Assembly: GCF_002160765.1 (NCBI RefSeq)
Contig: NZ_NFLF01000015.1
Coordinates: 27,183-91,182, forward strand
From: Lachnoclostridium sp. An138
GTDB lineage: Bacteria; Bacillota; Clostridia; Lachnospirales; Lachnospiraceae
Reading direction: 5' to 3'
DNA length: 64,000 bases
The notes under the pieces were generated by a model, which was given only the letters and a program-made list of their open reading frames with translations, was not told where the DNA came from and did not search any database. The position numbers were made by a program, and so were the translations under genes. The stretch's first letter is position 1, and the number at the start of each line of letters is the position of its first letter. Positions 52,838-61,758 of the stretch are shown piece by piece.

Positions 52838-52914
52838 TGGCGTTCCCGAGGTGACTCGAACACCCGACCTACCGCTTAGGAGGCGGTCGCTCTATCCAAC
52901 TGAGCTACGGAAAC
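52838..52914 (-). tRNA. tRNA-Arg(CCU)
   Basis: Read leftward, GTTTCCG (52914-52908) pairs with CGGGAAC, the anticodon stem ACCGC/GCGGT holds the loop CTCCTAA (anticodon CCT), and the T arm has GTTCGAGTC. The discriminator base is G and CCA is encoded (52840-52838). It is the integration site of the island: bases 52838-52882 recur at 29401-29445. The tRNA is intact. Confidence 0.95.
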
Positions 52915-53104
52915 AACAAGAAGCCGCTCTTGACGAACTTCCAGTAAAGAGTGTACCATAAAATAAAAAATCCCACAAGGGAAATTTTTAAAGCGTCAGT
53001 GAAAGCATCCGTTAAGACGGGTAATTTTCAAAACATCAGGAAAACTGCGGCGGAAAACGTATCAGAAATGTATAAGCAGCAGGAAAATGGGAGGAGCGCA
53101 GGAT

Positions 53105-53770
53105 ATGGAACGTGATATTGATATGAAAGAGGTGTCCGACGGCCGGCTTTATGGCCTGCGGGATATGGTGAAAGCAGACTGCGGCGGCTGCCAGGGCTGC
53201 TCAGACTGCTGCGAGAGCATGGGAAGCACGATCATTTTGGACCCTTACGATGTCTGGAGGCTGACGACAGGACTGAAGGTATCCTTTGACACGCTCCTGC
53301 TGGATAAGCTGGAGCTGAATGTGCAGGAGGGAATCATTCTTCCGAATATGAAGACGGAGGGAGAGAGTGAGCGCTGCGGTTTTCTGAATGAGGAGGGGCG
53401 CTGCAGCATTCACAGTCTGCGGCCGGGGCTTTGCCGGATCTTTCCGCTGGGACGTTATTATGAAAACGGCAGCTTTCAGTATTTTCTCCAGGTGCATGAA
53501 TGTAAGAAAGAGCCGAAGCTGAAGGTGAAGGTGCAGAAGTGGATCGATACGCCGGATATCAGAAGAAATGAGAAATTTATCATTGACTGGCACTACTTTT
53601 TAAAAGACCTCACCGCCCGGCTGGAAGCGTCGGACAGCGAGGAGTACCGGAAAACGGTCAGTCTGTATATTCTGAAAAGTTTTTATCAGAAGCCCTGGGA
53701 TACGGACCGGGATTTTTATGAACAGTTTTACGCAAGATTTGAGGAGGCAAAAAGCATTCTGAAGATCTGA
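53105..53770 (+). CDS. YkgJ-family cysteine-cluster protein
   Basis: This 221-residue protein has the YkgJ (zinc- or iron-binding) cysteine pattern: CGGCQGCSDCCESMG, then CGFLNEEGRCSIHSLRPGLC and RIFPLGRYY. The role is unknown; the family may bind Fe-S or Zn. ATG 53105 is favoured by GGAGGAG; an upstream frame start is not needed. It converges with dacA across a shared terminator. Confidence 0.85.
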   Translation: MERDIDMKEVSDGRLYGLRDMVKADCGGCQGCSDCCESMGSTIILDPYDVWRLTTGLKVSFDTLLLDKLELNVQEGIILPNMKTEGESERCGFLNEEGRCSIHSLRPGLCRIFPLGRYYENGSFQYFLQVHECKKEPKLKVKVQKWIDTPDIRRNEKFIIDWHYFLKDLTARLEASDSEEYRKTVSLYILKSFYQKPWDTDRDFYEQFYARFEEAKSILKI

Positions 53771-53796
53771 GCCGAAACCGTTCAAAGCCGGAATCA

Positions 53797-53848
53797 TTTT
53801 GAGCCACGAAAACTGCTCTTGTCTGGGAGCAGTTTTTGCGGCTCAAAA
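53797..53848. terminator. Bidirectional terminator between ykgJ-like gene and dacA
   Basis: TTTTGAGCC and GGCTCAAAA form outer arms, AAAACTGCTC and GAGCAGTTTT inner arms, with A/T tracts on both sides, suiting both convergent genes. Confidence 0.8.
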
Positions 53849-53876
53849 TTTCGCGGAAACCCCGTCCTGCCGGGGG

Positions 53877-55484
53877 TTAAAGATCAAAATCATCTAAAGA
53901 GGAAGAGCCTCTTTTCTTTGGAGTCCTGTGGTACCTGCCGCCGGGGCTCCTGTTCTTTTTCTGCCAGAAAAAGTTTCTGTGCCGCCGCGCGCGCGTATGC
54001 CGGTAACGGCTGCGTCTGGAGGAAAAGCCCAGAGAGAACCGGAAGCTTTTCATCAGGTGACGAATCAGACGGTAGATCAGGAAGAGAACGACGATGACAG
54101 CGGCGAAAATCAGAATCAGACGCACATTGATTTTGATAAAACGCTTTTGCTGTACGCCTGTGCTCAGCGCTGTGATGGCGTCGGCTTCTTCATCCGAATC
54201 GATCTCCCGGTCAAAGGTAAAGTCCTGAACATTGGTTTCTCCACGCATAATGGAGGCTGTTCCCACAGGCTGTCCACTGTACGTATAAGACAAGGTTGCG
54301 ATGACATCAGATTCTCCGCTGTCATCCACAAAGGTCAGTTCCGGAGAAGCGTCTGTAAAGGAGACGCCATTGGGAAGGATGATCCCATCGTCCGGATTGA
54401 TGGTGATAAGCGGCATGGTCTGGCCGAAAATGGAGCTTCCCGCAAAGAAATTATTTGATTTTGATACCGCAAAATTCGTCTCATTGTCGGCCACATTGAC
54501 TCTGCTGAAATTTTCAGACGCGTAATCCAGCAGCAGAGCCGTATCTGTGTACATGGGAATTCCGGACTCTGCGGTAGAGGCTGTCTTCATAGTGACTACG
54601 ATCAGGGTCATGCCGTTCCGTTCTGCCGCTGTCACGAGGGTATTTTTTGCAGCGGAGGTATAGCCTGTCTTTCCGGCAATGACGGTATCATCCAGAAAAC
54701 GATCGTCGCCTCTGTAGGAAGCGATCATTTTATGGTGATTCGTCATATAAGTAATTTCTTCGTCCTTATTGGTGGCCCGCATCTGGTAGCGGTCTGATCC
54801 GGAGATGCGCACGAAATCCTCATTCTGCAGGGCGGCCTGGGTAATCAGCGCCATGTCGTGAGCCGATGTATAATGATTTTCATCGGGCAGACCGTGGGGA
54901 TTGGTAAAATGGGTATTCGTACAGCCAAGCTCCGCGGCTTTTTCGTTCATCATTTCTACAAAAGCGTCGATAGAGCCGGCCACATGTTCTGCCAGACCGT
55001 TTCCGCACTCGTTGGCTGATTCCAGCAGCAGGGCGTAAAGAGATTCTTCTACCGTCAGCTCTTCTCCTTCTGTCGTACCGATAGTGCTGCTGTCTGCCTC
55101 GATGGAATGAGTCGCGTAATAGGAATAGGTTACGATCTCGTCCAGGGAGCAGTTCTCCAGCGTGACGAGAGCTGTCATGATCTTGGTGATGCTGGCCGGA
55201 TAATTGACCATATCCATATCCTTATTATATAGGATAGTTCCTGTATCCGCTTCCATGACAATGGCGGATTCCGCGTAGATCTGGGGGCCCTGGGGCCAGT
55301 TTTCGATGGAATTGGAATCGATGGTTTTATCATAGGCGGCCTGGCGCTCAGCTTCCGCCGCTTCTGCCGCGGCCTGTTCCGCAGCGGTCATTCTGGCGGC
55401 ATCTGCGGTAAGAGGATGAAGACAAAGAGAACCAAGGACAGAGAGCGCAAGAGCCCCTGCCCAGAATTTATGTGAAAATTTCAT
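53877..55484 (-). CDS. dacA: D-alanyl-D-alanine carboxypeptidase (class A PBP5 type)
   Basis: This 535-residue protein has a signal peptide (1-30), then the penicillin-binding S11 domain with the nucleophile motif SITK at 98-101, SANECGNGLAEH (SXN), and KTG in GKTGYTSAAKNTL. A membrane helix (INVRLILIFAAVIVVLFLIY) follows near residue 465, with a basic Arg/Lys/His-rich tail of about 50 residues on the cytoplasmic side. It trims the terminal D-Ala of peptidoglycan stems. The C-terminal membrane anchor and charged tail differ from the amphipathic helix of PBP5. The symbol is a family name; paralogues are likely elsewhere. Confidence 0.9.
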   Translation of the reverse strand: MKFSHKFWAGALALSVLGSLCLHPLTADAARMTAAEQAAAEAAEAERQAAYDKTIDSNSIENWPQGPQIYAESAIVMEADTGTILYNKDMDMVNYPASITKIMTALVTLENCSLDEIVTYSYYATHSIEADSSTIGTTEGEELTVEESLYALLLESANECGNGLAEHVAGSIDAFVEMMNEKAAELGCTNTHFTNPHGLPDENHYTSAHDMALITQAALQNEDFVRISGSDRYQMRATNKDEEITYMTNHHKMIASYRGDDRFLDDTVIAGKTGYTSAAKNTLVTAAERNGMTLIVVTMKTASTAESGIPMYTDTALLLDYASENFSRVNVADNETNFAVSKSNNFFAGSSIFGQTMPLITINPDDGIILPNGVSFTDASPELTFVDDSGESDVIATLSYTYSGQPVGTASIMRGETNVQDFTFDREIDSDEEADAITALSTGVQQKRFIKINVRLILIFAAVIVVLFLIYRLIRHLMKSFRFSLGFSSRRSRYRHTRARRHRNFFWQKKNRSPGGRYHRTPKKRGSSSLDDFDL

Positions 55485-55659
55485 TTGAATTAGCTCCTTT
55501 GGAAACGAAAATGAAACATATTTGTAATATTTATAAATTCAAGTATATGCCATTTCTATTTCGCGCGCAAGGGCAAATCAAAAAAGTTCACATTTCCTTA
55601 AGAAAAAAACTGCGGAAGGTTGACAAATCCCGCAAAAACAGGGTATACTATGAACGTTC

Positions 55660-55935
55660 AGCAGACGAAACAAAGTGTGTTTGACACAGTGAAAAGGCTG
55701 AGACGAAGAGAGTAGGAAGACGCCAAAAGGCACAGAGAGCCGGAGAGGGTGGAAATCCGGCGCGAGTAGGGTTTTTCGAAGATCACTTCCGAGCTGCGGA
55801 CTGAAAGAAGAAAGGCTTCTTAGGCACCGACGGGTTTCCCCCGTTACAGGGAGACGCATGTGATGGCATGTTGTAATAAGGTGGTATAACGAAAGTCTAT
55901 GGCTTCCGTCCTTTTACAGGACGGAAGCTTTTTAT
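55660..55935 (+). ncRNA. T-box riboswitch of ileS (isoleucine)
   Basis: The leader between dacA and ileS holds a stem I with a likely specifier ATC (Ile) at 55782-55784, flanked by GATCAC. The antiterminator core AAGGTGGTATAACG (55878-55891) is a variant of the usual GGTGGNACCGCG. A terminator (GCTTCCGTCC...GGACGGAAGC, then TTTTTATT) is at 55902-55935. tRNA-Ile shortage should raise ileS expression. The 55485-55659 part shows no gene. Confidence 0.85.
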
Positions 55936-56005
55936 TATGCGGCAGGAAATCCCTGCAGGCACAATGCTTTCAGACGAAAAGACAGATGAATACGAGGAGG
56001 TTATT

Positions 56006-59000
56006 ATGTACGACAAAGTATCAACGAATCTGAATTTCGTAGAACGCGAAAAGAATGTGGAAGAATTCTGGAAAGAAAACCACATTTTCGAGAAAAGTAT
56101 GGAACACCGCAAGGAGGGTCCCACCTATACTTTCTATGACGGACCGCCCACGGCCAACGGAAAGCCTCATATCGGCCATGTGCTGACCCGGGTTATCAAG
56201 GATATGATTCCCCGTTACCGGACCATGAAGGGATATTATGTGCCGAGAAAGGCAGGCTGGGATACTCATGGACTTCCGGTAGAGCTGGAGGTGGAGAAGG
56301 AGCTTGGTCTGGACGGCAAGGAGCAGATTGAGGAATATGGCCTTGATCCCTTTATCCGCAAATGTAAGGAAAGCGTGTGGAAATACAAGGGCATGTGGGA
56401 GGATTTCTCCAGCACTGTGGGATTCTGGGCAGATATGGACAATCCCTATGTCACCTATCATGACGATTACATCGAGTCTGAGTGGTGGGCTCTGAAGGAG
56501 ATCTGGAAAAAGGGACTGCTCTATAAAGGCTTCAAGATCGTTCCCTACTGCCCCCGCTGCGGAACGCCTCTCTCCAGCCATGAGGTGGCTCAGGGCTACA
56601 AAGCTGTAAAGGAGCGTTCTGCCATCGTCCGCTTTAAAGTGAAGGACGAGGATGCCTATTTCCTGGCATGGACCACCACACCCTGGACCCTGCCTTCCAA
56701 CGTGGCTCTCTGCGTAAATCCGTCTGATACCTATGTGAAGGTAAAAGCCGCGGACGGTTACGTATATTATATGGCGGAAGCGCTGCTTGACAAGGTACTG
56801 GGCGGACTGGCCGAGGAAGGAAAACCGGCTTACGAGATCCTGGAAAAGTATGTGGGGAAGGATCTGGAGCATAAGGAATATGTGCCGCTCTTTACCTGCG
56901 CCGGAGAGGCTGCCGCAAAGCAGAGGAAGAAAGGCCACTTTGTGACCTGTGACAATTACGTATCCATGTCCGATGGTACCGGAATCGTTCATATCGCTCC
57001 GGCCTTCGGTGAGGATGACGCCCGTATCGGAAGAAATTATGACCTGCCCTTCGTGCAGTTTGTAGACGGCAAAGGAGACATGACAGAGGAGACGCCTTAC
57101 GCGGGCCTCTTTGTAAAGAAGGCGGACCCGGAGATCTTAAAGGATCTGGATAAGGAAGGAAAGCTGTTCTCCGCGCCGAAATTTGAGCATGATTATCCTT
57201 TCTGCTGGCGCTGCGACACGCCGCTGATCTATTACGCGCGGGAATCCTGGTTTATCCGGATGACGGCGGTAAAGGAGGATCTGATCCGGAATAACAATAC
57301 GGTAAACTGGATTCCGGAGAGCATCGGAAAGGGACGTTTCGGAGACTGGCTGGAGAATATTCAGGACTGGGGCATCAGCCGGAACCGTTACTGGGGAACT
57401 CCCTTAAATATCTGGGAGTGTAAGGAATGCGGACATCAGCATTCCATCGGCAGCCGTGAAGAGCTCTATGAGATGAGCGGAAATGAGAAGGCGAAGACCG
57501 TGGAGCTTCACCGTCCCTACATTGATGAGATCACGATGAAGTGTCCCGAGTGCGGCGGTGAGATGCGCCGTGTGCCGGAGGTCATTGACTGCTGGTTTGA
57601 TTCCGGAGCCATGCCCTTCGCGCAGCATCATTATCCCTTTGAAAACCAGGATCTGTTCGAGCAGCAGTTCCCGGCGCAGTTCATTTCCGAGGCGGTGGAC
57701 CAGACAAGAGGCTGGTTCTATTCTCTGATTGCAGAGTCCACGCTTCTGTTTAACCGCTCTCCTTACGAAAATGTCATCGTTCTCGGACATGTGCAGGATG
57801 AGAACGGACAGAAGATGAGTAAGTCCAAGGGCAACGCGGTGGACCCCTTTGAAGCTCTCGACACCTATGGCGCGGACGCCATCCGCTGGTATTTCTATAT
57901 CAACAGCGCTCCCTGGCTGCCCAACCGTTTCCACGGAAAGGCCGTGACGGAAGGGCAGCGCAAGTTCATGGGAACCCTGTGGAATACCTATGCGTTCTTC
58001 GTGCTGTACGCGAACATTGATAACTTTGACGCCACAAAGTATGAGTTGAAATATGATACCTTAAGCGTAATGGATAAATGGCTGCTCTCCAAGCTGAACA
58101 CAGTAGTGGGCGAGGTAGACAGCGATCTGGAAAATTACAGGATTCCGGAAGCGGCGAGAGCCCTGCAGGAGTTCGTGGATGACATGAGCAACTGGTATGT
58201 GCGCCGCAGCCGCGAGCGTTTCTGGGCGAAGGGTATGGAGCAGGATAAGATCAATGCCTACATGACCCTGTACACAGCCCTTGTGACCATCAGCAAGGCA
58301 GCAGCTCCCATGATTCCATTCATGACAGAGGATATTTACCAGAACCTGGTACGCAGCATTGACAAGGACGCTCCCGAGAGTATCCATCTCTGCGACTTCC
58401 CCGAGGTGAAGAAGGAATGGATCGACCTGGAGCTGGAAAAGAATATGGATGAGGTTCTCCGCATCGTCGTGATGGGACGCGCCTGCCGGAACGCGGCCAA
58501 TATTAAGAACCGCCAGCCCATTGCGCAGATGTATGTGAAGGCTCCTTATGAGCTTGCGGAGTATTACCGTGATATTATCCGGGATGAGCTGAATGTAAAG
58601 GCAGTAGAGTTCACAGACGACGTGCGCGCGTTTACCACCTACAGCTTCAAGCCGCAGCTTAAGACAGTAGGACCCAAATATGGAAAATTCCTGAACGGTA
58701 TCCGCGAATACCTTTCTTCTGTGGACGGCAACAGCGCCATGGATGAATTGAAAGAAAATGGAAACCTTACATTTGACGTAAACGGCACCGCTGTGGTATT
58801 ATCAGAAGAGGATCTGCTGATCGACATGGCTCAGACAGAGGGCTATGTATCCGATGGGGACAATGAGATCACGGTTGTTCTGGATACGAAGCTGACGCCG
58901 GAGCTGATTGAGGAAGGCTTCGTCCGCGAGATCATCAGCAAGGTACAGACCATGCGGAAAGAGGCAGATTTCCAGGTAACCGACAAGATCGTCCTCTCCT

Positions 59001-59161
59001 GCAAAGGCAATGAGAAGATTGAAAAGATTCTTGAGGATCATAAAGAAGAGATTCAGTCGGAAGTCCTGGCTCTCCGGATTCAGACAGGAGAGACGACTGG
59101 CTACGTAAAAGACTGGAATATTAACGGGGAAGAGGTAACCCTGGGTGTGGAACGCGCTTAA
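56006..59161 (+). CDS. ileS: Isoleucine--tRNA ligase
   Basis: This 1051-residue class I synthetase has the HIGH motif (NGKPHIGHVLTRVIKD) and KMSKS (GQKMSKSKGNAVDPF), the editing CP1 domain between them (MSDGTGIVHIAPAFGEDDAR with the conserved GTG), and a C-terminal anticodon-binding region. It is the longer, eukaryote-like IleRS type found in many Clostridia. The CP1 region has CPRCG and CWRC motifs. ATG 56006 after GAGGAGG is preferred to an upstream ATG at 55937. T-box regulated. Confidence 0.97.
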   Translation: MYDKVSTNLNFVEREKNVEEFWKENHIFEKSMEHRKEGPTYTFYDGPPTANGKPHIGHVLTRVIKDMIPRYRTMKGYYVPRKAGWDTHGLPVELEVEKELGLDGKEQIEEYGLDPFIRKCKESVWKYKGMWEDFSSTVGFWADMDNPYVTYHDDYIESEWWALKEIWKKGLLYKGFKIVPYCPRCGTPLSSHEVAQGYKAVKERSAIVRFKVKDEDAYFLAWTTTPWTLPSNVALCVNPSDTYVKVKAADGYVYYMAEALLDKVLGGLAEEGKPAYEILEKYVGKDLEHKEYVPLFTCAGEAAAKQRKKGHFVTCDNYVSMSDGTGIVHIAPAFGEDDARIGRNYDLPFVQFVDGKGDMTEETPYAGLFVKKADPEILKDLDKEGKLFSAPKFEHDYPFCWRCDTPLIYYARESWFIRMTAVKEDLIRNNNTVNWIPESIGKGRFGDWLENIQDWGISRNRYWGTPLNIWECKECGHQHSIGSREELYEMSGNEKAKTVELHRPYIDEITMKCPECGGEMRRVPEVIDCWFDSGAMPFAQHHYPFENQDLFEQQFPAQFISEAVDQTRGWFYSLIAESTLLFNRSPYENVIVLGHVQDENGQKMSKSKGNAVDPFEALDTYGADAIRWYFYINSAPWLPNRFHGKAVTEGQRKFMGTLWNTYAFFVLYANIDNFDATKYELKYDTLSVMDKWLLSKLNTVVGEVDSDLENYRIPEAARALQEFVDDMSNWYVRRSRERFWAKGMEQDKINAYMTLYTALVTISKAAAPMIPFMTEDIYQNLVRSIDKDAPESIHLCDFPEVKKEWIDLELEKNMDEVLRIVVMGRACRNAANIKNRQPIAQMYVKAPYELAEYYRDIIRDELNVKAVEFTDDVRAFTTYSFKPQLKTVGPKYGKFLNGIREYLSSVDGNSAMDELKENGNLTFDVNGTAVVLSEEDLLIDMAQTEGYVSDGDNEITVVLDTKLTPELIEEGFVREIISKVQTMRKEADFQVTDKIVLSCKGNEKIEKILEDHKEEIQSEVLALRIQTGETTGYVKDWNINGEEVTLGVERA

Positions 59162-59211
59162 AAGCGCGTCCGCGCCTTACACGCAAAATGGCAGATGAGG
59201 AGGAAACCAAT

Positions 59212-61680
59212 ATGAGCAAGAGGCCTTTTAATAAGGAGCTCTTTAAGAGAAGTGTGGTTTACAATGTAAAGACCCTGTACAGACAGACCATTGAAGAAGC
59301 ATCACCCCGCCACATCTTCAACGCGGTGGCTCTGGCGACCAAGGATGCGATTATTGACGCATGGCTGGCCACTCAGGAGCAGATGAAGAAGCAGGACCCG
59401 AAGATTGTGTACTATATGTCCATGGAATTCCTGATGGGACGCGCCCTGGGCAATAACCTGATTAACCTGACTTATTATGATGAAGTAAAGGAAGCTCTGC
59501 AGGAGCTGGGCTGCGACCTGAACCTGATCGAAGATCAGGAGCCCGACGCAGCTCTTGGAAACGGCGGTCTGGGAAGACTGGCAGCCTGTTTCCTGGATTC
59601 TCTGGCTACCCTGGGCTATGCGGCCTACGGCTGCGGAATCCGCTACCATTACGGTATGTTCAAGCAGAAGATTGAGGAGGGCTATCAGATCGAGATTCCC
59701 GACGACTGGCTGAAAGACGGCAATCCCTTTGAGCTGCGCCGCTCCGAGTACGCGAAGATCGTCAAATTCGGCGGATATGTGGACGTAGAGGTGGATGAAA
59801 AGGGCAAGACTCATTTCGTGCAGAAGGGATACCAGAGCGTGCGCGCGATCCCCTATGACCTGCCCATCGTAGGCTATGGAAATAATGTGGTAGACACCCT
59901 GCGTATCTGGGATGCCGAGGCGATGAATACCTTCCGTCTGGACGCCTTCGATAAGGGAGACTATGAGAAAGCTGTAGAGGAAGAGAACCTGGCCAAGCTG
60001 CTGGTAGACGTGCTTTACCCCAACGACAACCACATGGCAGGCAAGGAGCTGCGCTTAAAGCAGCAGTATTTCTTCATTTCCGCCAGCGTGCAGGCTGCCA
60101 TCGACCGCTATAAGAGAGCGCACAGCGACATCCGCAAGTTCTATGAGAAGGCCACCTTCCAGCTGAACGATACCCACCCGACGGTGGCAGTGGCAGAGCT
60201 GATGCGTATCCTGATCGACGAGGAAGGCCTGGAATGGGATGAGGCATGGGAGGTCACCACAAAGACCTGCGCTTACACAAACCATACCATCATGGCCGAG
60301 GCTCTGGAAAAATGGCCTATCGAGCTGTTCTCCCGCCTGCTTCCCCGTGTATATCAGATCATCGAAGAGATCAACCGCCGCTTTGTGATCGAGATCCAGA
60401 AGAAATACCCGGGCGATCAGGAAAAAATCCGCAAGATGGCGATTATCTATGACGGCCAGGTAAAGATGGCTCATCTGGCTATCGCTGCAGGCTATTCCGT
60501 AAACGGCGTGGCAAGACTGCATACCGAGATTCTCAAGCATCAGGAGCTGAAGGATTTCTATCAGATGATGCCGGAAAAATTCAACAACAAGACCAATGGA
60601 ATTACACAGCGCCGTTTCCTGCTTCATGGCAATCCGCTGCTGGCTGACTGGGTGACAGCCCATATCGGAGATGAGTGGATCACAGATCTGTCTCAGATTT
60701 CCAAACTGAAAATCTACGCGGACGATGAGAAGGCTCAGCAGGAATTCATGAATATCAAGTACCAGAACAAGGTACGCCTGGCAAAATATATCCAGGAGCA
60801 TAACGGAATCACCGTGGACCCGAGATCTATCTTTGACGTACAGGTAAAGCGTCTCCACGAGTATAAGCGCCAGCTGCTGAATATTCTCCATGTCATGTAT
60901 CTGTATAACAAGATCAAGGAGCATCCGGAGATGCCGTTCTATCCCAGAACCTTTATCTTCGGCGCAAAGGCGGCGGCAGGCTACCGCAGAGCGAAGCTGA
61001 CCATCAAGCTGATCAATTCCGTAGCGGATGTGATCAACAACGACGCTTCTATCAATGGCAAGCTGAAGGTAGTCTTCATTGAGGATTATCGTGTATCCAA
61101 CGCAGAACTGATCTTTGCGGCGGCGGATGTATCCGAGCAGATCTCCACGGCCAGCAAGGAGGCTTCCGGTACCGGAAACATGAAGTTCATGCTGAACGGA
61201 GCCCTGACCATCGGAACCATGGACGGAGCTACCGTGGAAATGGTAGAAGAGATGGGCGAGGAGAACGCTTTCATCTTTGGCCTGAGCTCTGACGAAGTCA
61301 TTAATTATGAGCAGAACGGCGGCTACAATCCCATGGATATCTTCAACAGCGATCAGGATATCCGCCACGTACTGATGCAGCTGATCAACGGCTACTACGC
61401 GCCTCAGGACCCGGAGATGTTCCGCGACATCTATGATTCCCTGCTGAACACCAAGAGCAGCGACCGGGCGGATACCTACTTTATTCTGAAGGATTTCCGT
61501 TCCTACGCGGAGGCTCACGAGCGTGTGGAAGCAGCTTACAGAGACGAGAAGGGCTGGGCAAAGAAGGCGATCTGGAATACCGCCTGCAGCGGCAAGTTCT
61601 CTTCTGACCGCACGATCCAGGAGTATGTGGATGATATCTGGCATCTTGACAAGATGAAGGTAACTCTGCCTCAGGAATAA
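59212..61680 (+). CDS. glgP: Glycogen/starch phosphorylase
   Basis: This 822-residue GT35 enzyme has the family core and the PLP-binding lysine in EASGTGNMKFMLNGALTIGT near residue 660. Other signatures are EDQEPDAALGNGGLGRLAAC, YYMSMEFLMGRALGNNL and FQLNDTHPTVAVAELMR. It releases glucose-1-phosphate from alpha-1,4-glucans. The start ATG 59212 follows GAGGAGG. It is alone, with a terminator after the stop. A 529-codon antisense frame lies within it and is rejected. Confidence 0.97.
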   Translation: MSKRPFNKELFKRSVVYNVKTLYRQTIEEASPRHIFNAVALATKDAIIDAWLATQEQMKKQDPKIVYYMSMEFLMGRALGNNLINLTYYDEVKEALQELGCDLNLIEDQEPDAALGNGGLGRLAACFLDSLATLGYAAYGCGIRYHYGMFKQKIEEGYQIEIPDDWLKDGNPFELRRSEYAKIVKFGGYVDVEVDEKGKTHFVQKGYQSVRAIPYDLPIVGYGNNVVDTLRIWDAEAMNTFRLDAFDKGDYEKAVEEENLAKLLVDVLYPNDNHMAGKELRLKQQYFFISASVQAAIDRYKRAHSDIRKFYEKATFQLNDTHPTVAVAELMRILIDEEGLEWDEAWEVTTKTCAYTNHTIMAEALEKWPIELFSRLLPRVYQIIEEINRRFVIEIQKKYPGDQEKIRKMAIIYDGQVKMAHLAIAAGYSVNGVARLHTEILKHQELKDFYQMMPEKFNNKTNGITQRRFLLHGNPLLADWVTAHIGDEWITDLSQISKLKIYADDEKAQQEFMNIKYQNKVRLAKYIQEHNGITVDPRSIFDVQVKRLHEYKRQLLNILHVMYLYNKIKEHPEMPFYPRTFIFGAKAAAGYRRAKLTIKLINSVADVINNDASINGKLKVVFIEDYRVSNAELIFAAADVSEQISTASKEASGTGNMKFMLNGALTIGTMDGATVEMVEEMGEENAFIFGLSSDEVINYEQNGGYNPMDIFNSDQDIRHVLMQLINGYYAPQDPEMFRDIYDSLLNTKSSDRADTYFILKDFRSYAEAHERVEAAYRDEKGWAKKAIWNTACSGKFSSDRTIQEYVDDIWHLDKMKVTLPQE

Positions 61681-61701
61681 AAGAAAAAGACAGAAAAGAG
61701 T

Positions 61702-61739
61702 AAGAGATAGACGTGAATTCTCATGTCTATCTCTTTTTT
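61702..61739 (+). terminator. Terminator after glgP
   Basis: AAGAGATAGAC (61702-61712) pairs with GTCTATCTCTT (61725-61735), followed by Ts. Confidence 0.8.
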
Positions 61740-61758
61740 CATGCTCATAGATTGTAGA

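Larger units (their letters stand above)
29401..52882. mobile_element. tRNA-Arg-integrated genomic island (ICE remnant with immunity array)
   Basis: The island is bounded by a perfect 45-bp direct repeat (29401-29445 and 52838-52882) that equals the 3' part of tRNA-Arg(CCU), a classic tyrosine-integrase target. The right end keeps the intact tRNA. Inside the left end are a parA fragment and a relaxase C-terminus, ICE hallmarks, but no integrase, T4SS or replication gene remains. The cargo is a TetR gene and 18 co-directional immunity-like genes, followed by a terminator. Without an integrase the island cannot move on its own. Confidence 0.85.

Noticed and set aside
60055..61644. A 529-codon open frame antisense to glgP
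   Set aside because: It lies wholly within a highly conserved gene, its product has no family character, and such frames arise from the codon bias of GC-richer genes.
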